Positions 54,210 to 63,411 of a stretch of DNA of 64,000 bases are shown here, one piece after another (position 1 is the first letter of the stretch; each line of letters opens with the position of its first letter). Below the pieces are notes generated by a model, which worked only from the letters and a program-made list of their open reading frames with translations, made no database searches and had not been told where the DNA came from. The position numbers and the translations under genes were made by a program. This DNA comes from Pseudomonas asuensis (GTDB lineage: Bacteria; Pseudomonadota; Gammaproteobacteria; Pseudomonadales; Pseudomonadaceae): positions 124,001-188,000 of the forward strand of contig NZ_BMNW01000008.1 in assembly GCF_014646755.1 (NCBI RefSeq), given 5' to 3'.

Positions 54210-55482
54210 TCTTACGGTTCTCCTTGGAGTCGCTATAGCGGGAAATATCAAGGCCTTCAGTGCTGATCTGCGGACGCTTCTTGCCAATGATATCGGCCAG
54301 GAAGCGACCGGAGCCGCAGGCCATGGTCCAGCCCAGTGTACCGTGACCGGTATTTAGAAACAGGTTGCGATAACGGGTTGCACCCACGATAGGTGTGCCA
54401 TCCGGCGTAGTAGGCCGTAATCCGGTCCAGAAGATTGCTGCTTGCAAATCACCGCCCTGCGGGTAGAGATCCTTTACGATCATCTCCAAAGTTTCACGTC
54501 TGCGCGGGTTGAGCGACAGGTCATAACCGGATACTTCTGCCATACCGCCGACCCGGATACGGTTATCGAAACGGGTCAGGGCTACCTTGTAGGTCTCATC
54601 GAGAATCGTCGACGTAGGTGCCATATCGGCGTTGGTGATTGGCACTGTGAGTGAATAGCCCTTGAGTGGGTACACGGGTGCCTTGATACCAATGGGTGCC
54701 AACAACTGCGGTGAATAACTGCCCAGCGCCAGAACATAATGATCGGCCGTTACTAGCCGGCCATCAATCCAGACACCGTTCAGGCGATCACCTACAGCTT
54801 CCAGGCGCTCGATCTTCTGACCGAAACGAAACTCCACGCCCAACTGCCGCGCCAGCTCAGCCAGCCGATTAGTAAAGAGGAAGCAATCCCCTGTCTGGTC
54901 ATTTGGCAAACGTAGCGCACCGGCCAACTTGTCTTTGACGTGAGCCAAAGCGGGCTCGGCACGAGCAATGCCGTCGCGATCCAGCAGCTCATAAGGCACG
55001 CCGGAACGTTCTAGCACAGCGATATCCTTGGCAGCGGCATCAACCTGCTGCTGCGTTCGGAATACCTGCGTTGTCCCCAGCTGGCGACCTTCGTAAGCAA
55101 TACCAGTCTCAGCACGCAGCTCATCCAGACAATCGCGACTGTACTCGGACAACCGCACCATGCGCTCTTTGTTGATTGCATAACGCTCAGCCGTACAGTT
55201 GCGCAGCATCTGGGCCATCCAGAGATATTGTTGGATATCACCGGTCGGCTTGATTGCCAAGGGCGCATGCTGGCTTGCCAGCCACTTGATAGCTTTAAGG
55301 GGCACACCAGGAGCCGCCCAGGGCGATGCATAACCAGGAGACACTTGGCCTGCATTGGCAAAACTGGTTTCCAGCGCAGGACCTTCCTGACGGTCTACCA
55401 CCACTACTTCAAAGCCGGCCCGCGCCAGGTAATAGGCACTGACGGTACCGATTACACCACTGCCAAGCACCAGTACACGCAT
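54184..55482 (-). CDS. dadA: D-amino acid dehydrogenase, small subunit
   Basis: A 432-residue FAD enzyme. The dinucleotide motif V-L-G-S-G-V-I-G is at residues 5-12, and [10 protein letters not shown] and [14 protein letters not shown] are the family's FAD contacts. It oxidises D-alanine and other D-amino acids to 2-oxo acids and ammonia at the inner membrane. GAGGAG precedes the ATG. It is divergent from lrp and overlaps the RidA gene, giving the known dad catabolic order. Confidence 0.95.
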   Translation of the reverse strand: MRVLVLGSGVIGTVSAYYLARAGFEVVVVDRQEGPALETSFANAGQVSPGYASPWAAPGVPLKAIKWLASQHAPLAIKPTGDIQQYLWMAQMLRNCTAERYAINKERMVRLSEYSRDCLDELRAETGIAYEGRQLGTTQVFRTQQQVDAAAKDIAVLERSGVPYELLDRDGIARAEPALAHVKDKLAGALRLPNDQTGDCFLFTNRLAELARQLGVEFRFGQKIERLEAVGDRLNGVWIDGRLVTADHYVLALGSYSPQLLAPIGIKAPVYPLKGYSLTVPITNADMAPTSTILDETYKVALTRFDNRIRVGGMAEVSGYDLSLNPRRRETLEMIVKDLYPQGGDLQAAIFWTGLRPTTPDGTPIVGATRYRNLFLNTGHGTLGWTMACGSGRFLADIIGKKRPQISTEGLDISRYSDSKENRKNGHPAPAH

Positions 55483-55639
55483 AACTGTGTCTCCTCGCCG
55501 CGAAGAATCGCCTACGTTTCATAAAATATGAGGCAGATATGAAAAGTATAAAAAGCCTTAAGCAGTGGTATTCACTGAATGAAAGGCTATATTTAGTGTA
55601 ATTCTTCGGCTAAGACACTTTTTTTGGAGACGCTCAGGC
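55483..55639. promoter_or_regulatory. divergent dadA/lrp promoter region
   Basis: 157 AT-rich bases separate the divergent starts of dadA and lrp. In P. aeruginosa the corresponding region is bound by the Lrp protein in response to alanine. Here the AT-rich tracts and short inverted segments around 55560-55600 are compatible with that, but no defined site can be drawn. Confidence 0.55.
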
Positions 55640-56128
55640 ATGCGAACCCAGCACCAAGCGAGACGCGAGCTCGATAAGATCGATCGCAACATCCTGCGAA
55701 TCCTGCAGGAAGACGGTCGCATCTCGTTCACCGAACTGGGCGAGCAGGTCGGCCTGTCTACCACGCCCTGTACGGAACGAGTACGGCGACTGGAACGAGA
55801 AGGTGTGATTCTTGGCTATTCAGCCCGTCTGAATCCGCAGCACCTTAAAGCTGGCCTACTGGTCTTCGTAGAAATCAGTCTAGATTACAAATCAGGGGAC
55901 ATCTTCGAAGAGTTTCGCCGCTCGGTCCTGAAGTTGCCTCATGTGCTGGAATGCCATCTGGTTTCCGGCGCGTTTGATTATCTGGTCAAGGCACGTATTT
56001 CGGAAATGGCCTCTTACCGCAAGCTCCTGGGTGACATTCTGCTCAAACTGCCACATGTGCGGGAATCCAAAAGTTATATCGTGATGGAAGAAGTCAAGGA
56101 ATCCCTAACCCTTCCGGTACCCGACTGA
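55640..56128 (+). CDS. lrp: Lrp-type transcriptional regulator of the dad locus
   Basis: A 162-residue Lrp/AsnC protein. The N-terminal helix-turn-helix has L-D-K-I-D-R-N-I-L-R-I-L and L-S-T-T-P-C-T-E-R-V-R-R-L; the C-terminal RAM ligand-sensing domain includes L-E-C-H-L-V-S-G-A-F-D-Y. Its close match to Lrp and divergence from dadA suggest it is the alanine-responsive activator (DadR) of dadAX. GGAG lies before the ATG. Confidence 0.93.
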   Translation: MRTQHQARRELDKIDRNILRILQEDGRISFTELGEQVGLSTTPCTERVRRLEREGVILGYSARLNPQHLKAGLLVFVEISLDYKSGDIFEEFRRSVLKLPHVLECHLVSGAFDYLVKARISEMASYRKLLGDILLKLPHVRESKSYIVMEEVKESLTLPVPD

Positions 56129-56221
56129 GCCCTCTGAATGCGCTACTGTTTTTCCTGGCTTGGCGTAGGCGCGCCCAACCGTTTATTGTCCGGCCTTAAC
56201 GCTTCGTCAGGATCGCTTTTC

Positions 56222-57535
56222 ATGGATTCAACGAGTAATTCCCTAACTGAACCGCACAAGCACGCTCCTTCGTACTATGCAGCCACGGCGAACCAAACGC
56301 TGGAGTTCGCTCCGCTGACAGGTGAGATACGAGCCGATGTCTGCGTAGTGGGCGGTGGGTTTTCCGGGCTTAATACGGCCATTGAGCTGGCGGAGCGTGG
56401 TTACTCGGTCGTGCTGCTGGAGGCCCACCGGATTGGCTGGGGTGCCAGTGGGCGTAACGGCGGACAACTGATCCGGGGCGTTGGCCATGATGTTGAGCAA
56501 TTTCGTCCACTCGTCGGCGATGAAGGTGTACGCGCCTTCAAGCAAATGGGCTTCGAAGCGGTAGACCTGGTGCGGCAGCGCATCGAGCGCTACGGCATCG
56601 CATGCGACCTTACCTGGGGTTACTGTGATTTAGCCCTGAAGCCACGCCATATGGAACATTTCCAGGCTGAGCTGGAAGAATTGCATAGCTTGGGCTATCC
56701 ACATGCGGCCCAGCTTGTCTCCCATGACAGGATTCATACCGTGGTTGGCTCGGAGCGCTATTTGGGTGCTCTCTTAGACTCCGGCTCCGGCCACTTGCAC
56801 CCCTTGAATCTCGCCTTGGGCGAGGCAGCCGCTGCCCAGTCGCTAGGGGTCAGGCTGCATGAGCAATCTGCAGTGACTCAGATCGACTATGGCCCGGAAG
56901 TGCGTGTCCATACAGCACAAGGCGCAGTCCGGGCAGAAACGTTGGTATTGTGCTGCAACGCCTATCTCAAGGGCCTGGAGCCAACGCTTTCAGGCCAAGT
57001 ACTTCCAGCTGGTAGTTACATCATTGCAACAGAGCCGTTGCCCGAGGCATTGGCCGAAGAGCTGCTGCCTAATAACCGTGCGGCCTGTGATCAGCAGATT
57101 ACAGTCGACTACTTCCGTCTCTCACATGACCGTCGGCTCTTGTTTGGAGGCGCCTGTCATTACTCAGGCCGTGATCCAAAGGATATTGCAGGCTATATGC
57201 GTCCTAAGATGCTGAAGGTCTTTCCTCAACTCGACCGGGTCGCTATCGAATTCGAGTGGGGCGGCATGATCGGAATCGGTGCTAATCGTCTGCCTCAAAT
57301 CGGCCGTCTCAAGGATCGTCCCAATGTCTTTTATGCTCAGGCGTATGCGGGCCACGGGCTGAACGCCACACACCTGGCAGGCCATCTGCTCGCTGAAGCT
57401 ATTGCAGCCCAGTCAAGCGGATTCGACCTGTTCAACAAGGTTCCTCACGCTACCTTCCCAGGAGGACAGCGCCTCCGCTCTCCCCTGCTTGCCTTGGGCA
57501 TGCTCTGGTATCGTTTGAAAGACGCCTTTCAATAA
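56222..57535 (+). CDS. FAD-dependent amine oxidoreductase (PuuB/DAO-type)
   Basis: A 437-residue flavoprotein. V-V-G-G-G-F-S-G-L-N is the FAD-binding motif near residue 44, followed by G-W-G-A-S-G-R-N-G-G-Q. The DAO-like fold and C-terminal A-G-H-G-L-N fit gamma-glutamylputrescine oxidase and related enzymes. It probably oxidises an amine or amino acid. ATG 56222 is used, with AGGA upstream; ATG 56138 would add an unrelated leader. It lies just downstream of lrp, as PA5309 does in P. aeruginosa. Confidence 0.82.
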   Translation: MDSTSNSLTEPHKHAPSYYAATANQTLEFAPLTGEIRADVCVVGGGFSGLNTAIELAERGYSVVLLEAHRIGWGASGRNGGQLIRGVGHDVEQFRPLVGDEGVRAFKQMGFEAVDLVRQRIERYGIACDLTWGYCDLALKPRHMEHFQAELEELHSLGYPHAAQLVSHDRIHTVVGSERYLGALLDSGSGHLHPLNLALGEAAAAQSLGVRLHEQSAVTQIDYGPEVRVHTAQGAVRAETLVLCCNAYLKGLEPTLSGQVLPAGSYIIATEPLPEALAEELLPNNRAACDQQITVDYFRLSHDRRLLFGGACHYSGRDPKDIAGYMRPKMLKVFPQLDRVAIEFEWGGMIGIGANRLPQIGRLKDRPNVFYAQAYAGHGLNATHLAGHLLAEAIAAQSSGFDLFNKVPHATFPGGQRLRSPLLALGMLWYRLKDAFQ

Positions 57536-57565
57536 AAAAGCCGCGCCGGTTATCCGACGCGGCTT
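57535..57565 (-). terminator. terminator for argC
   Basis: AAGCCGCG and CGCGGCTT form the main stem with one mismatch further in. The A-run on the left supplies a T-run on the minus strand past the argC stop. It also lies just after the stop of the convergent flavoprotein gene. Confidence 0.85.
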
Positions 57566-57581
57566 CTCAAGAGCAAAACGC

Positions 57582-58535
57582 TTACAGCCCGGTGTTCAGG
57601 CCTTTTGCCTCGTCTGCACCAATGTGAATATTCATGCACTGCACCGCTGCGCCCGCGGCACCCTTGCCTAGGTTGTCCAGGCGAGCCACCAAGGTTAGAC
57701 GCTCCCCATTGCCAAACACGAACAAGTCAGCACGGTTGGTCTCATTGCAGCCCTGCACATCAAAGAAGCCTTCGTCCAGATTGCTGGCGTCTTCGACCGG
57801 CATGACGCGAATGAACTGCTCGCCTGCGTAGTGCTTGGCATACGCCGCCTGGATTGCCTCGGCATTCGCACCGTTGCTCAGGTGTTTGGCATGCAAGGGG
57901 ATCGTGACAGCAAGCCCTTTCAGAAAGCTTCCTACGATAGGGCTAAAGACCGGCGCGTCATCAATACAGCTTTGCACACGCATCTCAGCTAGATGCTTAT
58001 GCCCCTGGGTCATCCCATACGGCCGCGGGCTGGTCAGCTTCGGTTGGTTGTCAGCCTCATAGTCGGCAATCATTTTTTTGCCACCACCGCTATAGCCGGT
58101 CAAGGAAAAAGCCGACAGCGGATAGTCAGACGGTAAAAGCCCAGCATCGGCCAATGGACGAACCAGCAGGATGAACGCCGTAGCATGACAGCCAGGATTG
58201 GCAATACGTTTGCTGGTACGGATTTTCTCGCGCTGCCCAGCCGCCAGCTCAGGTAGGCCATAGGTCCAACTGGTGTCGGTACGAAACGCCGTGCTTGCAT
58301 CAATGATGCAGGTGTTGGGGTTATCTACCAGCGATACTGCTTCGCGAGACGCGCCGTCAGGCAGGCAGAGAAAAGCGACATCCGCTGCATTGAGGAAGCG
58401 AGCGCGCTCGGCCGAATCCTTGCGTTTGTCATCGGCGATACGCAGCAGCTCGATGTCATCACGGCCGGACAGATAATCGAGCAGACGCAACCCTGTGGTG
58501 CCTTCCTGCCCGTCAACGAATACTTTGAACGTCAT
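57582..58535 (-). CDS. argC: N-acetyl-gamma-glutamyl-phosphate reductase, type 2
   Basis: A 317-residue NADPH enzyme of arginine biosynthesis. The catalytic cysteine is C116 in A-N-P-G-C-H-A-T, preceded by S-T-A-F-R-T and followed by G-Y-S-G-G-G-K-K. The short length (about 315 residues) and D-G-Q-E-G-T-T-G-L start mark the type 2 form. It converts N-acetylglutamyl phosphate to the semialdehyde. GAGGG precedes the ATG. Confidence 0.94.
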   Translation of the reverse strand: MTFKVFVDGQEGTTGLRLLDYLSGRDDIELLRIADDKRKDSAERARFLNAADVAFLCLPDGASREAVSLVDNPNTCIIDASTAFRTDTSWTYGLPELAAGQREKIRTSKRIANPGCHATAFILLVRPLADAGLLPSDYPLSAFSLTGYSGGGKKMIADYEADNQPKLTSPRPYGMTQGHKHLAEMRVQSCIDDAPVFSPIVGSFLKGLAVTIPLHAKHLSNGANAEAIQAAYAKHYAGEQFIRVMPVEDASNLDEGFFDVQGCNETNRADLFVFGNGERLTLVARLDNLGKGAAGAAVQCMNIHIGADEAKGLNTGL

Positions 58536-58824
58536 GGCTTGCCCTCATGCAAAACGCGCCGGCCAGGCCTTATATGAAAGTACCTAACAGCCGCAATGGA
58601 ATGTGCATTGTAGCCAGACCCTCCTGCTTGACGCAGCCCTCTTACCAAACAGTTGCCTGACTCATTATAGGATCAGCACTTTTCATTGCCTTGCTGAACG
58701 TGCCCTTAAACGGTACAGCAGATCCTGCCACAGGGCTGTACTCCCTTCATTCTCAGGGGGTGTGTCTGGAGGCAGGGGGTCTTTGAGGCCACAGTAAAGT
58801 GCCTTTATAACCCTGGACACCGCC
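58536..58824. other. intergenic region between argC and the DUF1127 gene
   Basis: About 290 bases of divergent promoter space. No gene, operator or terminator was recognised. Confidence 0.5.
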
Positions 58825-59052
58825 ATGCAACGCCTGCTTGTCTTACCGCGCCTCCAGCCGACCCGCCTGTCTGCTCGGGGTGCTCGCTGTGCCCTTAATA
58901 GCTTATACGCCGTCTATTATGTGCTGCAGAGATGGCAGCAGAACGCCAAAACGCGAAGACAGCTGGCTTTTTTGAGCGACCGTGAACTAGCGGACATCGG
59001 TCTGACCAAAACTGAGCAACAATGCGAGCTGAACAAGCCGTTCTGGCGCTAG
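58825..59052 (+). CDS. DUF1127 small basic protein
   Basis: A 75-residue protein. The C-terminal part contains L-S-D-R-E-L-A-D-I-G-L-T-K-T-E, the DUF1127 signature, here after a basic N-terminus. Short DUF1127 proteins in Agrobacterium affect phosphate and carbon metabolism through RNA binding; the function of this one is unknown. It opens a plus-strand run with three DUF2388 genes and the DUF4105 gene, 47 bases before the first of them. Confidence 0.85.
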   Translation: MQRLLVLPRLQPTRLSARGARCALNSLYAVYYVLQRWQQNAKTRRQLAFLSDRELADIGLTKTEQQCELNKPFWR

Positions 59053-59099
59053 TCTTGTAAGGACGGTAAATACCGCGCCTTATTGTCCAGGAGATATTC

Positions 59100-59417
59100 A
59101 TGACCCGTTTGCACCTGCTGGGCGCTGCTGCCCTGCTCAGCCTTTCTACGGCTGCCTCAGCATCCAGCTTCTTTGTTACCACCGACATGATCGTTGACGC
59201 CATCGATGCGACGTCTGACGCCACATCGGGTATCACCCATTCCCTTCGTAACGACAAGATCGTCCTGGCTGCACGCGACGATGCCGCCAGCTTTGTGGCC
59301 AGTGAAGGCAGCATCCGCGGTGTGCGCCTCGAAGCGGCCCTGGATCACATTCGAACCTTGCAACCGCAGCTGAATGCAAGCGACACCCAGCTGGCTCAGG
59401 CTATTCTTACACTGTAA
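59100..59417 (+). CDS. DUF2388 exported protein, first paralogue
   Basis: A 105-residue protein with a signal peptide (cleavage near A-S-A-S). The mature part shows the DUF2388 pattern: D-D-A-A-S-F-V-A-S-E-G-x-x-R-G, then L-E-A-A-L and a final L-A-Q-A-I-L. Function is unknown. CAGGAG precedes the ATG. The repeated core suggests a duplication that produced three adjacent genes. Confidence 0.9.
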   Translation: MTRLHLLGAAALLSLSTAASASSFFVTTDMIVDAIDATSDATSGITHSLRNDKIVLAARDDAASFVASEGSIRGVRLEAALDHIRTLQPQLNASDTQLAQAILTL

Positions 59418-59504
59418 GCCTATCGGAGCGGCATCACTGGTATCAGCGGTGTCGTTCCGTTAGCCTTGGCCTGTAGTTTTTCAAGAGAGCCATCCCACCT
59501 GCCT

Positions 59505-59798
59505 ATGCGTCTGCGTTATCTTTTTATTCTAGGCATCGCCATCACCACGCCCGTTTTCGCGTTCGATCCCACTACAGGGTTTATCGTCCGTAGCCTCTAT
59601 GTCACCAGCAAGGTGACGTCCGCTCCGTTCGATAACAAAGTAGTACGTGATGCACGTGACGATGCGGCATTATTTGTAGCCAGTGGCGGGGCTCAACGTA
59701 GTGTTGAACTTGAATCCGCCTTACGCTGGCTGCGTTCACATAATCCAACGCTGATAGCCAGCGATAAGGAACTGGCTGAGGCCATCCTTGCTCAATAA
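59505..59798 (+). CDS. DUF2388 exported protein, second paralogue
   Basis: A 97-residue protein with a signal peptide (cleavage near V-F-A). It keeps the core R-D-D-A-A-L-F-V-A-S-G-G, L-E-S-A-L and L-A-E-A-I-L but is the most diverged copy and lacks a segment of the N-terminal mature region. ATG 59505 is chosen since it leads straight into the signal peptide; no strong ribosome site is seen, so translation may be weak. Confidence 0.82.
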   Translation: MRLRYLFILGIAITTPVFAFDPTTGFIVRSLYVTSKVTSAPFDNKVVRDARDDAALFVASGGAQRSVELESALRWLRSHNPTLIASDKELAEAILAQ

Positions 59799-59831
59799 GC
59801 GGCTTTACCGTTTTGTTCGGGAGATTTTTCC

Positions 59832-60152
59832 ATGCGTCGTTCCTTATTTCTTGCAGCCGCGCTAGTTCTGGGTACGTCCAGCGCAGCGCACGCTCATACC
59901 GTTGTGGCGACCAGCAACATCATCGTGCGTGCGCTGGATCGCAGTATCGATTTCACCTCCGATACCACGACCTCCATTCGTGACATGAAAGTGGTTCAGG
60001 AAGCACATAGCGATGCAGCCAGCTTTGTTGCATCCAATGGCGACATCCGAGGCGCTCAGCTCGAAGCAGCCTTCATGACCCTGCGTGAGCGTCTACCGGA
60101 AGCACGTCAGGCCAGTGATACAGAACTTGCCCAGGCGATCCTTGCACTGTGA
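59832..60152 (+). CDS. DUF2388 exported protein, third paralogue
   Basis: A 106-residue protein with a signal peptide (cleavage near A-H-A). Its core H-S-D-A-A-S-F-V-A-S-N-G-D-I-R-G, L-E-A-A-F and L-A-Q-A-I-L is closest to the first copy. GGGAG precedes the ATG. The stop overlaps the GTG start of the DUF4105 gene by four bases, so the two are translationally coupled. Confidence 0.9.
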   Translation: MRRSLFLAAALVLGTSSAAHAHTVVATSNIIVRALDRSIDFTSDTTTSIRDMKVVQEAHSDAASFVASNGDIRGAQLEAAFMTLRERLPEARQASDTELAQAILAL

Positions 60153-62155
60153 ATCCCCTTCTTAGCCGAGCTTTCCTTGAAAAGCTCGGCCGCCTCACCA
60201 GGCCAACCTTCATTTGTACCGCTTTCATCGCCTGTTTAGGTGTTGGCAACGCTAACGCAGCGCTTAGCTTGCACCTGGACGAGCAATCCTTGACGCCGGA
60301 GCAGACTCAGGCAACCCGACAACTCTTGAACGAAGCGATGGGCAAGCTGCCACCCCGCTTCAAGCAGGCGCTTGACGAGGACATTTCCGTCCGCTGGAGC
60401 CAGGATCTTGAGCCGCAGGCGTATGGCCGTGCAGACCGCCGTACCTTATTGCTTAATGAACGACTGCTACCGGCGCTGACGGATGGCAGCGATGCCCGTA
60501 TTCAAACAGGCCGGCCCCATGGCACCCAGCGCGAAGAAATGCTGGCAACCGTTCTGCATGAGCTCACCCATTTCTATGACCGGGAACGAGCCTGGACCAC
60601 AACCGAGCGCAAGGAGATCATTGCTTGCAGCACCCTGGCATCCTCGACCAGGTCTGCCGACCTTCCCCTTCACTGCCAAGGCCAGGCAGGGCGCCGCTAC
60701 ACCTTGTCAGACGATCCCCGCCTGTTGGATCTGGCGGGCTGGCAGGTCAAGGTCAAGAAGCACGGCACCCGTGAGAGTCGCAACAATTTCATCGCTCGCA
60801 GCCCTGATATTTATGAGGTAACCAACCCTCGCGAGTTCGTGGCAGTGAACATGGAATACTTCCTTCTGGACCCAAGCTACGCCTGCCGACGTCCAGCCCT
60901 AGCGCGCTACTTCACAGAGCATTTTGGCTGGTCTCCACCTCAACAAGAGACATGCTCCAGCAAACTGCCCTACCTGAACGCAGGCAGTGACTTTGGCAAG
61001 ACCCCGCTGGGCTGGCTTGATCCCGAGCGCGTCTACGAAGTTGATTATCTCTTCGCTGAAGGCAACGAGCATGTCATGAGCCGCTGGGGCCATAGCATGC
61101 TGCGTTTGGTAGTCTGCGCCCCCGGACGCCCGCGTGGTCCCGACTGCCGACTGGACTTGCAGGAACATCTCGTGCTGTCCTTTCGCGCCTTCGTCAATGA
61201 TGTGCAGATTTCCAACTGGGACGGGCTGACCGGCTCCTATCCTTCCCGGCTGTTTGTGCTCCCACTGGCTCAAGTGGTTGAGGAATACACCAAGATCGAG
61301 CTACGCGGACTGCAATCTGTTCCACTCAAGCTGAACCGGCAGGAAATTGCCGATCTCCTGGAGCGTACTGCTCAAACCCACTGGAGTTATGACGGACACT
61401 ATTACTTTGTTTCCAATAACTGCGCCGTCGAGACGTTCAAGCTCCTGCACGACAGCGTACCGCGTCTGCAACAGACCCCGCTCGACAGCATCACGCCGAT
61501 CGGTCTGCTAGACGCTTTACGCATCGAGAAAGTAGCAGATACGTCCGTACTGGACGACCAGCGCGAAGCTTTGCGGCTGGGTTACCGGTTCGACTCCTTC
61601 CGAGATCGCTTTCAATCGATGTTCAAAGTCGCCCGCGACCGGCTCAGCCTGCCTCAACAAAAGGTCGAAGACTGGCTTGAATTAGCGCCACAGCAGCGCC
61701 GCGAATGGTTCGACCGTGCCGACCTGCGCGCCAGTGCGGCGCTCCTGCTACTTGAGCAGGCCGCACTGCGACGTGAACTGCTCCTCGCTCAGAATGAGCT
61801 AAAGGACCGCTACCTGGGCCAAAATGGCGAGCTGGAAAAAGCCCGCTTCAGCAAGGCAGGCGAGGCATTACAACAACTGCTAGCCGATAGCGGTTATCTC
61901 AGCCGACCTTCGGAGCTTTTGGGAGCCGGTGGCTATGGGCTTCCACAGCCAGGCGAATGGGATAAATTGACGGCTGAAAGTCAACGCCGCCAAACCCACC
62001 TGCTCAGCTTACGCGAAACCCTCAACACGGAAGTCCGTTCTCTACTGGACAGCAAGATCCAGCACGGCCTTGATGACACCGAAGCCAACCTCAAGCAGTT
62101 AGGTGATCACCTGAGAGCCTTGCACAAGGCTTCGGGAGGACTGGAGCTGCCTTAA
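60149..62155 (+). CDS. DUF4105 exported protein with HExxH metalloprotease motif
   Basis: A 668-residue protein with a signal peptide (cleavage near A-N-A). An N-terminal region carries H137-E-L-T-H141, a zinc-protease motif, with a later E-F-V-A-V-N-M-E-Y-F that could supply the third ligand. The central DUF4105 region contains W-G-H-S-M-L-R and N-N-C-A-V-E. The rest is helical. It is probably periplasmic or outer-membrane-associated. GTG 60149 overlaps the upstream stop. No characterised homologue can be named; peptidase activity is inference. Confidence 0.85.
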   Translation: MNPLLSRAFLEKLGRLTRPTFICTAFIACLGVGNANAALSLHLDEQSLTPEQTQATRQLLNEAMGKLPPRFKQALDEDISVRWSQDLEPQAYGRADRRTLLLNERLLPALTDGSDARIQTGRPHGTQREEMLATVLHELTHFYDRERAWTTTERKEIIACSTLASSTRSADLPLHCQGQAGRRYTLSDDPRLLDLAGWQVKVKKHGTRESRNNFIARSPDIYEVTNPREFVAVNMEYFLLDPSYACRRPALARYFTEHFGWSPPQQETCSSKLPYLNAGSDFGKTPLGWLDPERVYEVDYLFAEGNEHVMSRWGHSMLRLVVCAPGRPRGPDCRLDLQEHLVLSFRAFVNDVQISNWDGLTGSYPSRLFVLPLAQVVEEYTKIELRGLQSVPLKLNRQEIADLLERTAQTHWSYDGHYYFVSNNCAVETFKLLHDSVPRLQQTPLDSITPIGLLDALRIEKVADTSVLDDQREALRLGYRFDSFRDRFQSMFKVARDRLSLPQQKVEDWLELAPQQRREWFDRADLRASAALLLLEQAALRRELLLAQNELKDRYLGQNGELEKARFSKAGEALQQLLADSGYLSRPSELLGAGGYGLPQPGEWDKLTAESQRRQTHLLSLRETLNTEVRSLLDSKIQHGLDDTEANLKQLGDHLRALHKASGGLELP

Positions 62156-62164
62156 AGGCAGCTC
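62144..62164 (+). terminator. terminator-like palindrome at the DUF4105 stop
   Basis: GAGCTGCCTT and AAGGCAGCTC form a near-perfect palindrome that includes the stop codon, followed by a weak T-rich stretch. Confidence 0.55.
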
Positions 62165-62259
62165 TCTGCTTTCTTCGACGCGTCACTAAGCACTGTGAGC
62201 TGCTAGCATGGTCAATACTTTAGCTTATAACGATAAAAAACCTACTGACCGACCCCACC

Positions 62260-63186
62260 GTGACTACGATTCTTCTTGCTCTCTGGCCGCTATTCGCTCT
62301 TATCGTGGCGGGATATTGGATGCGCCGAAAAGGCTTTCCTGGCGAGGCCTTTTGGCCAGCTGCGGATCGGCTTAACTACTTCCTGCTTTTTCCGGCGCTC
62401 CTGTTCAACAACCTTGCTACAGCGCCGCTCAATGATCCTGCGCTGGCACATCTGGCACTGGCAGCCCTGACGGGACTAGGGCTTTTATGGGCCGCGCTGC
62501 TGATTGCCAGGCGTTATTATCATTGGCCCGCCGAGCGGTTTGGTGTCATTGCTCAGAGCACACTGCGTTTCAATACTTATTTAGGACTGGCGACAGTCGG
62601 CAGCCTGCTGGGTAAGACAGGCCTGGGACAGGCCGCGTTGATATTGGCTCTGATGGTCCCCACCGTGAATGTCATGTCGGTCTGGGCATTGAAAGCCGAG
62701 CGCGGCGCTCGCTTGGGAGAATTATTGCTCCCGGTGTTGCGTAACCCACTTATTTTGGCTTGCGCAGCAGGCGCATTGGTCAATTTACTTGGTTGGGGGT
62801 TACCCTTTGGAACGGATCGTCTGCTGGGCCTTCTGGCGGCCACCAGTTTACCGCTAGGGCTTTTTTGCGTAGGCGCTGCCTTGCAACTCCAACAGATTGC
62901 CGGTGAATGGCGGGCCATTGGCATGATGACTTTGTTTCGTCTGTTAGCTTGCCCTCTTCTGGCAGGGTTGATTGCTCATCTTTTAGGCCTGCCGCCACAT
63001 GAACGACTGCTACTTGTTCTCTTTTTCTCGCTACCTACAGCTCCGACCGCGTATGCCTTGACTCGCCAACTGGGCGGCGACAGTGCGCTAATGGCAGGCG
63101 TAATCACATTGCAAACACTTGTGGCAGTACTCACATTACCGCTGGTAATTTCGCTGCTGGGGGGCAGCCTCCCGCAAGGTTCATGA
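62260..63186 (+). CDS. AEC-family (auxin efflux carrier-like) permease
   Basis: A 308-residue inner-membrane protein with about ten hydrophobic helices. The first helices L-W-P-L-F-A-L-I-V-A-G-Y and L-F-P-A-L-L-F-N-N-L fit the AEC family, as do the late L-P-T-A-P-T-A-Y and G-V-I-T-L-Q-T. Members export or import carboxylates and similar small molecules. The start is GTG 62260. It is not obviously coupled to the DUF4105 gene. Confidence 0.85.
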   Translation: MTTILLALWPLFALIVAGYWMRRKGFPGEAFWPAADRLNYFLLFPALLFNNLATAPLNDPALAHLALAALTGLGLLWAALLIARRYYHWPAERFGVIAQSTLRFNTYLGLATVGSLLGKTGLGQAALILALMVPTVNVMSVWALKAERGARLGELLLPVLRNPLILACAAGALVNLLGWGLPFGTDRLLGLLAATSLPLGLFCVGAALQLQQIAGEWRAIGMMTLFRLLACPLLAGLIAHLLGLPPHERLLLVLFFSLPTAPTAYALTRQLGGDSALMAGVITLQTLVAVLTLPLVISLLGGSLPQGS

Positions 63187-63411
63187 AAGCTTGCCCGGTT
63201 AGGATCAATTATCCAAAGGGTTAATGGCCCACTTATGGCAACTGCCATGACGTGTACCTGCGGTCTAACAAAAACAAAGGATTAAATCCATGCCTCGCTT
63301 GCTCCCTACAATGGTCTCAGCCGCTCCACGCCCCTCCATACGCTACTCGTGATCCCTGAATCGCGCTTCGGTCGTTTCTTTACCTTTCACGCGTAACCGT
63401 TGGAGCTTTCC

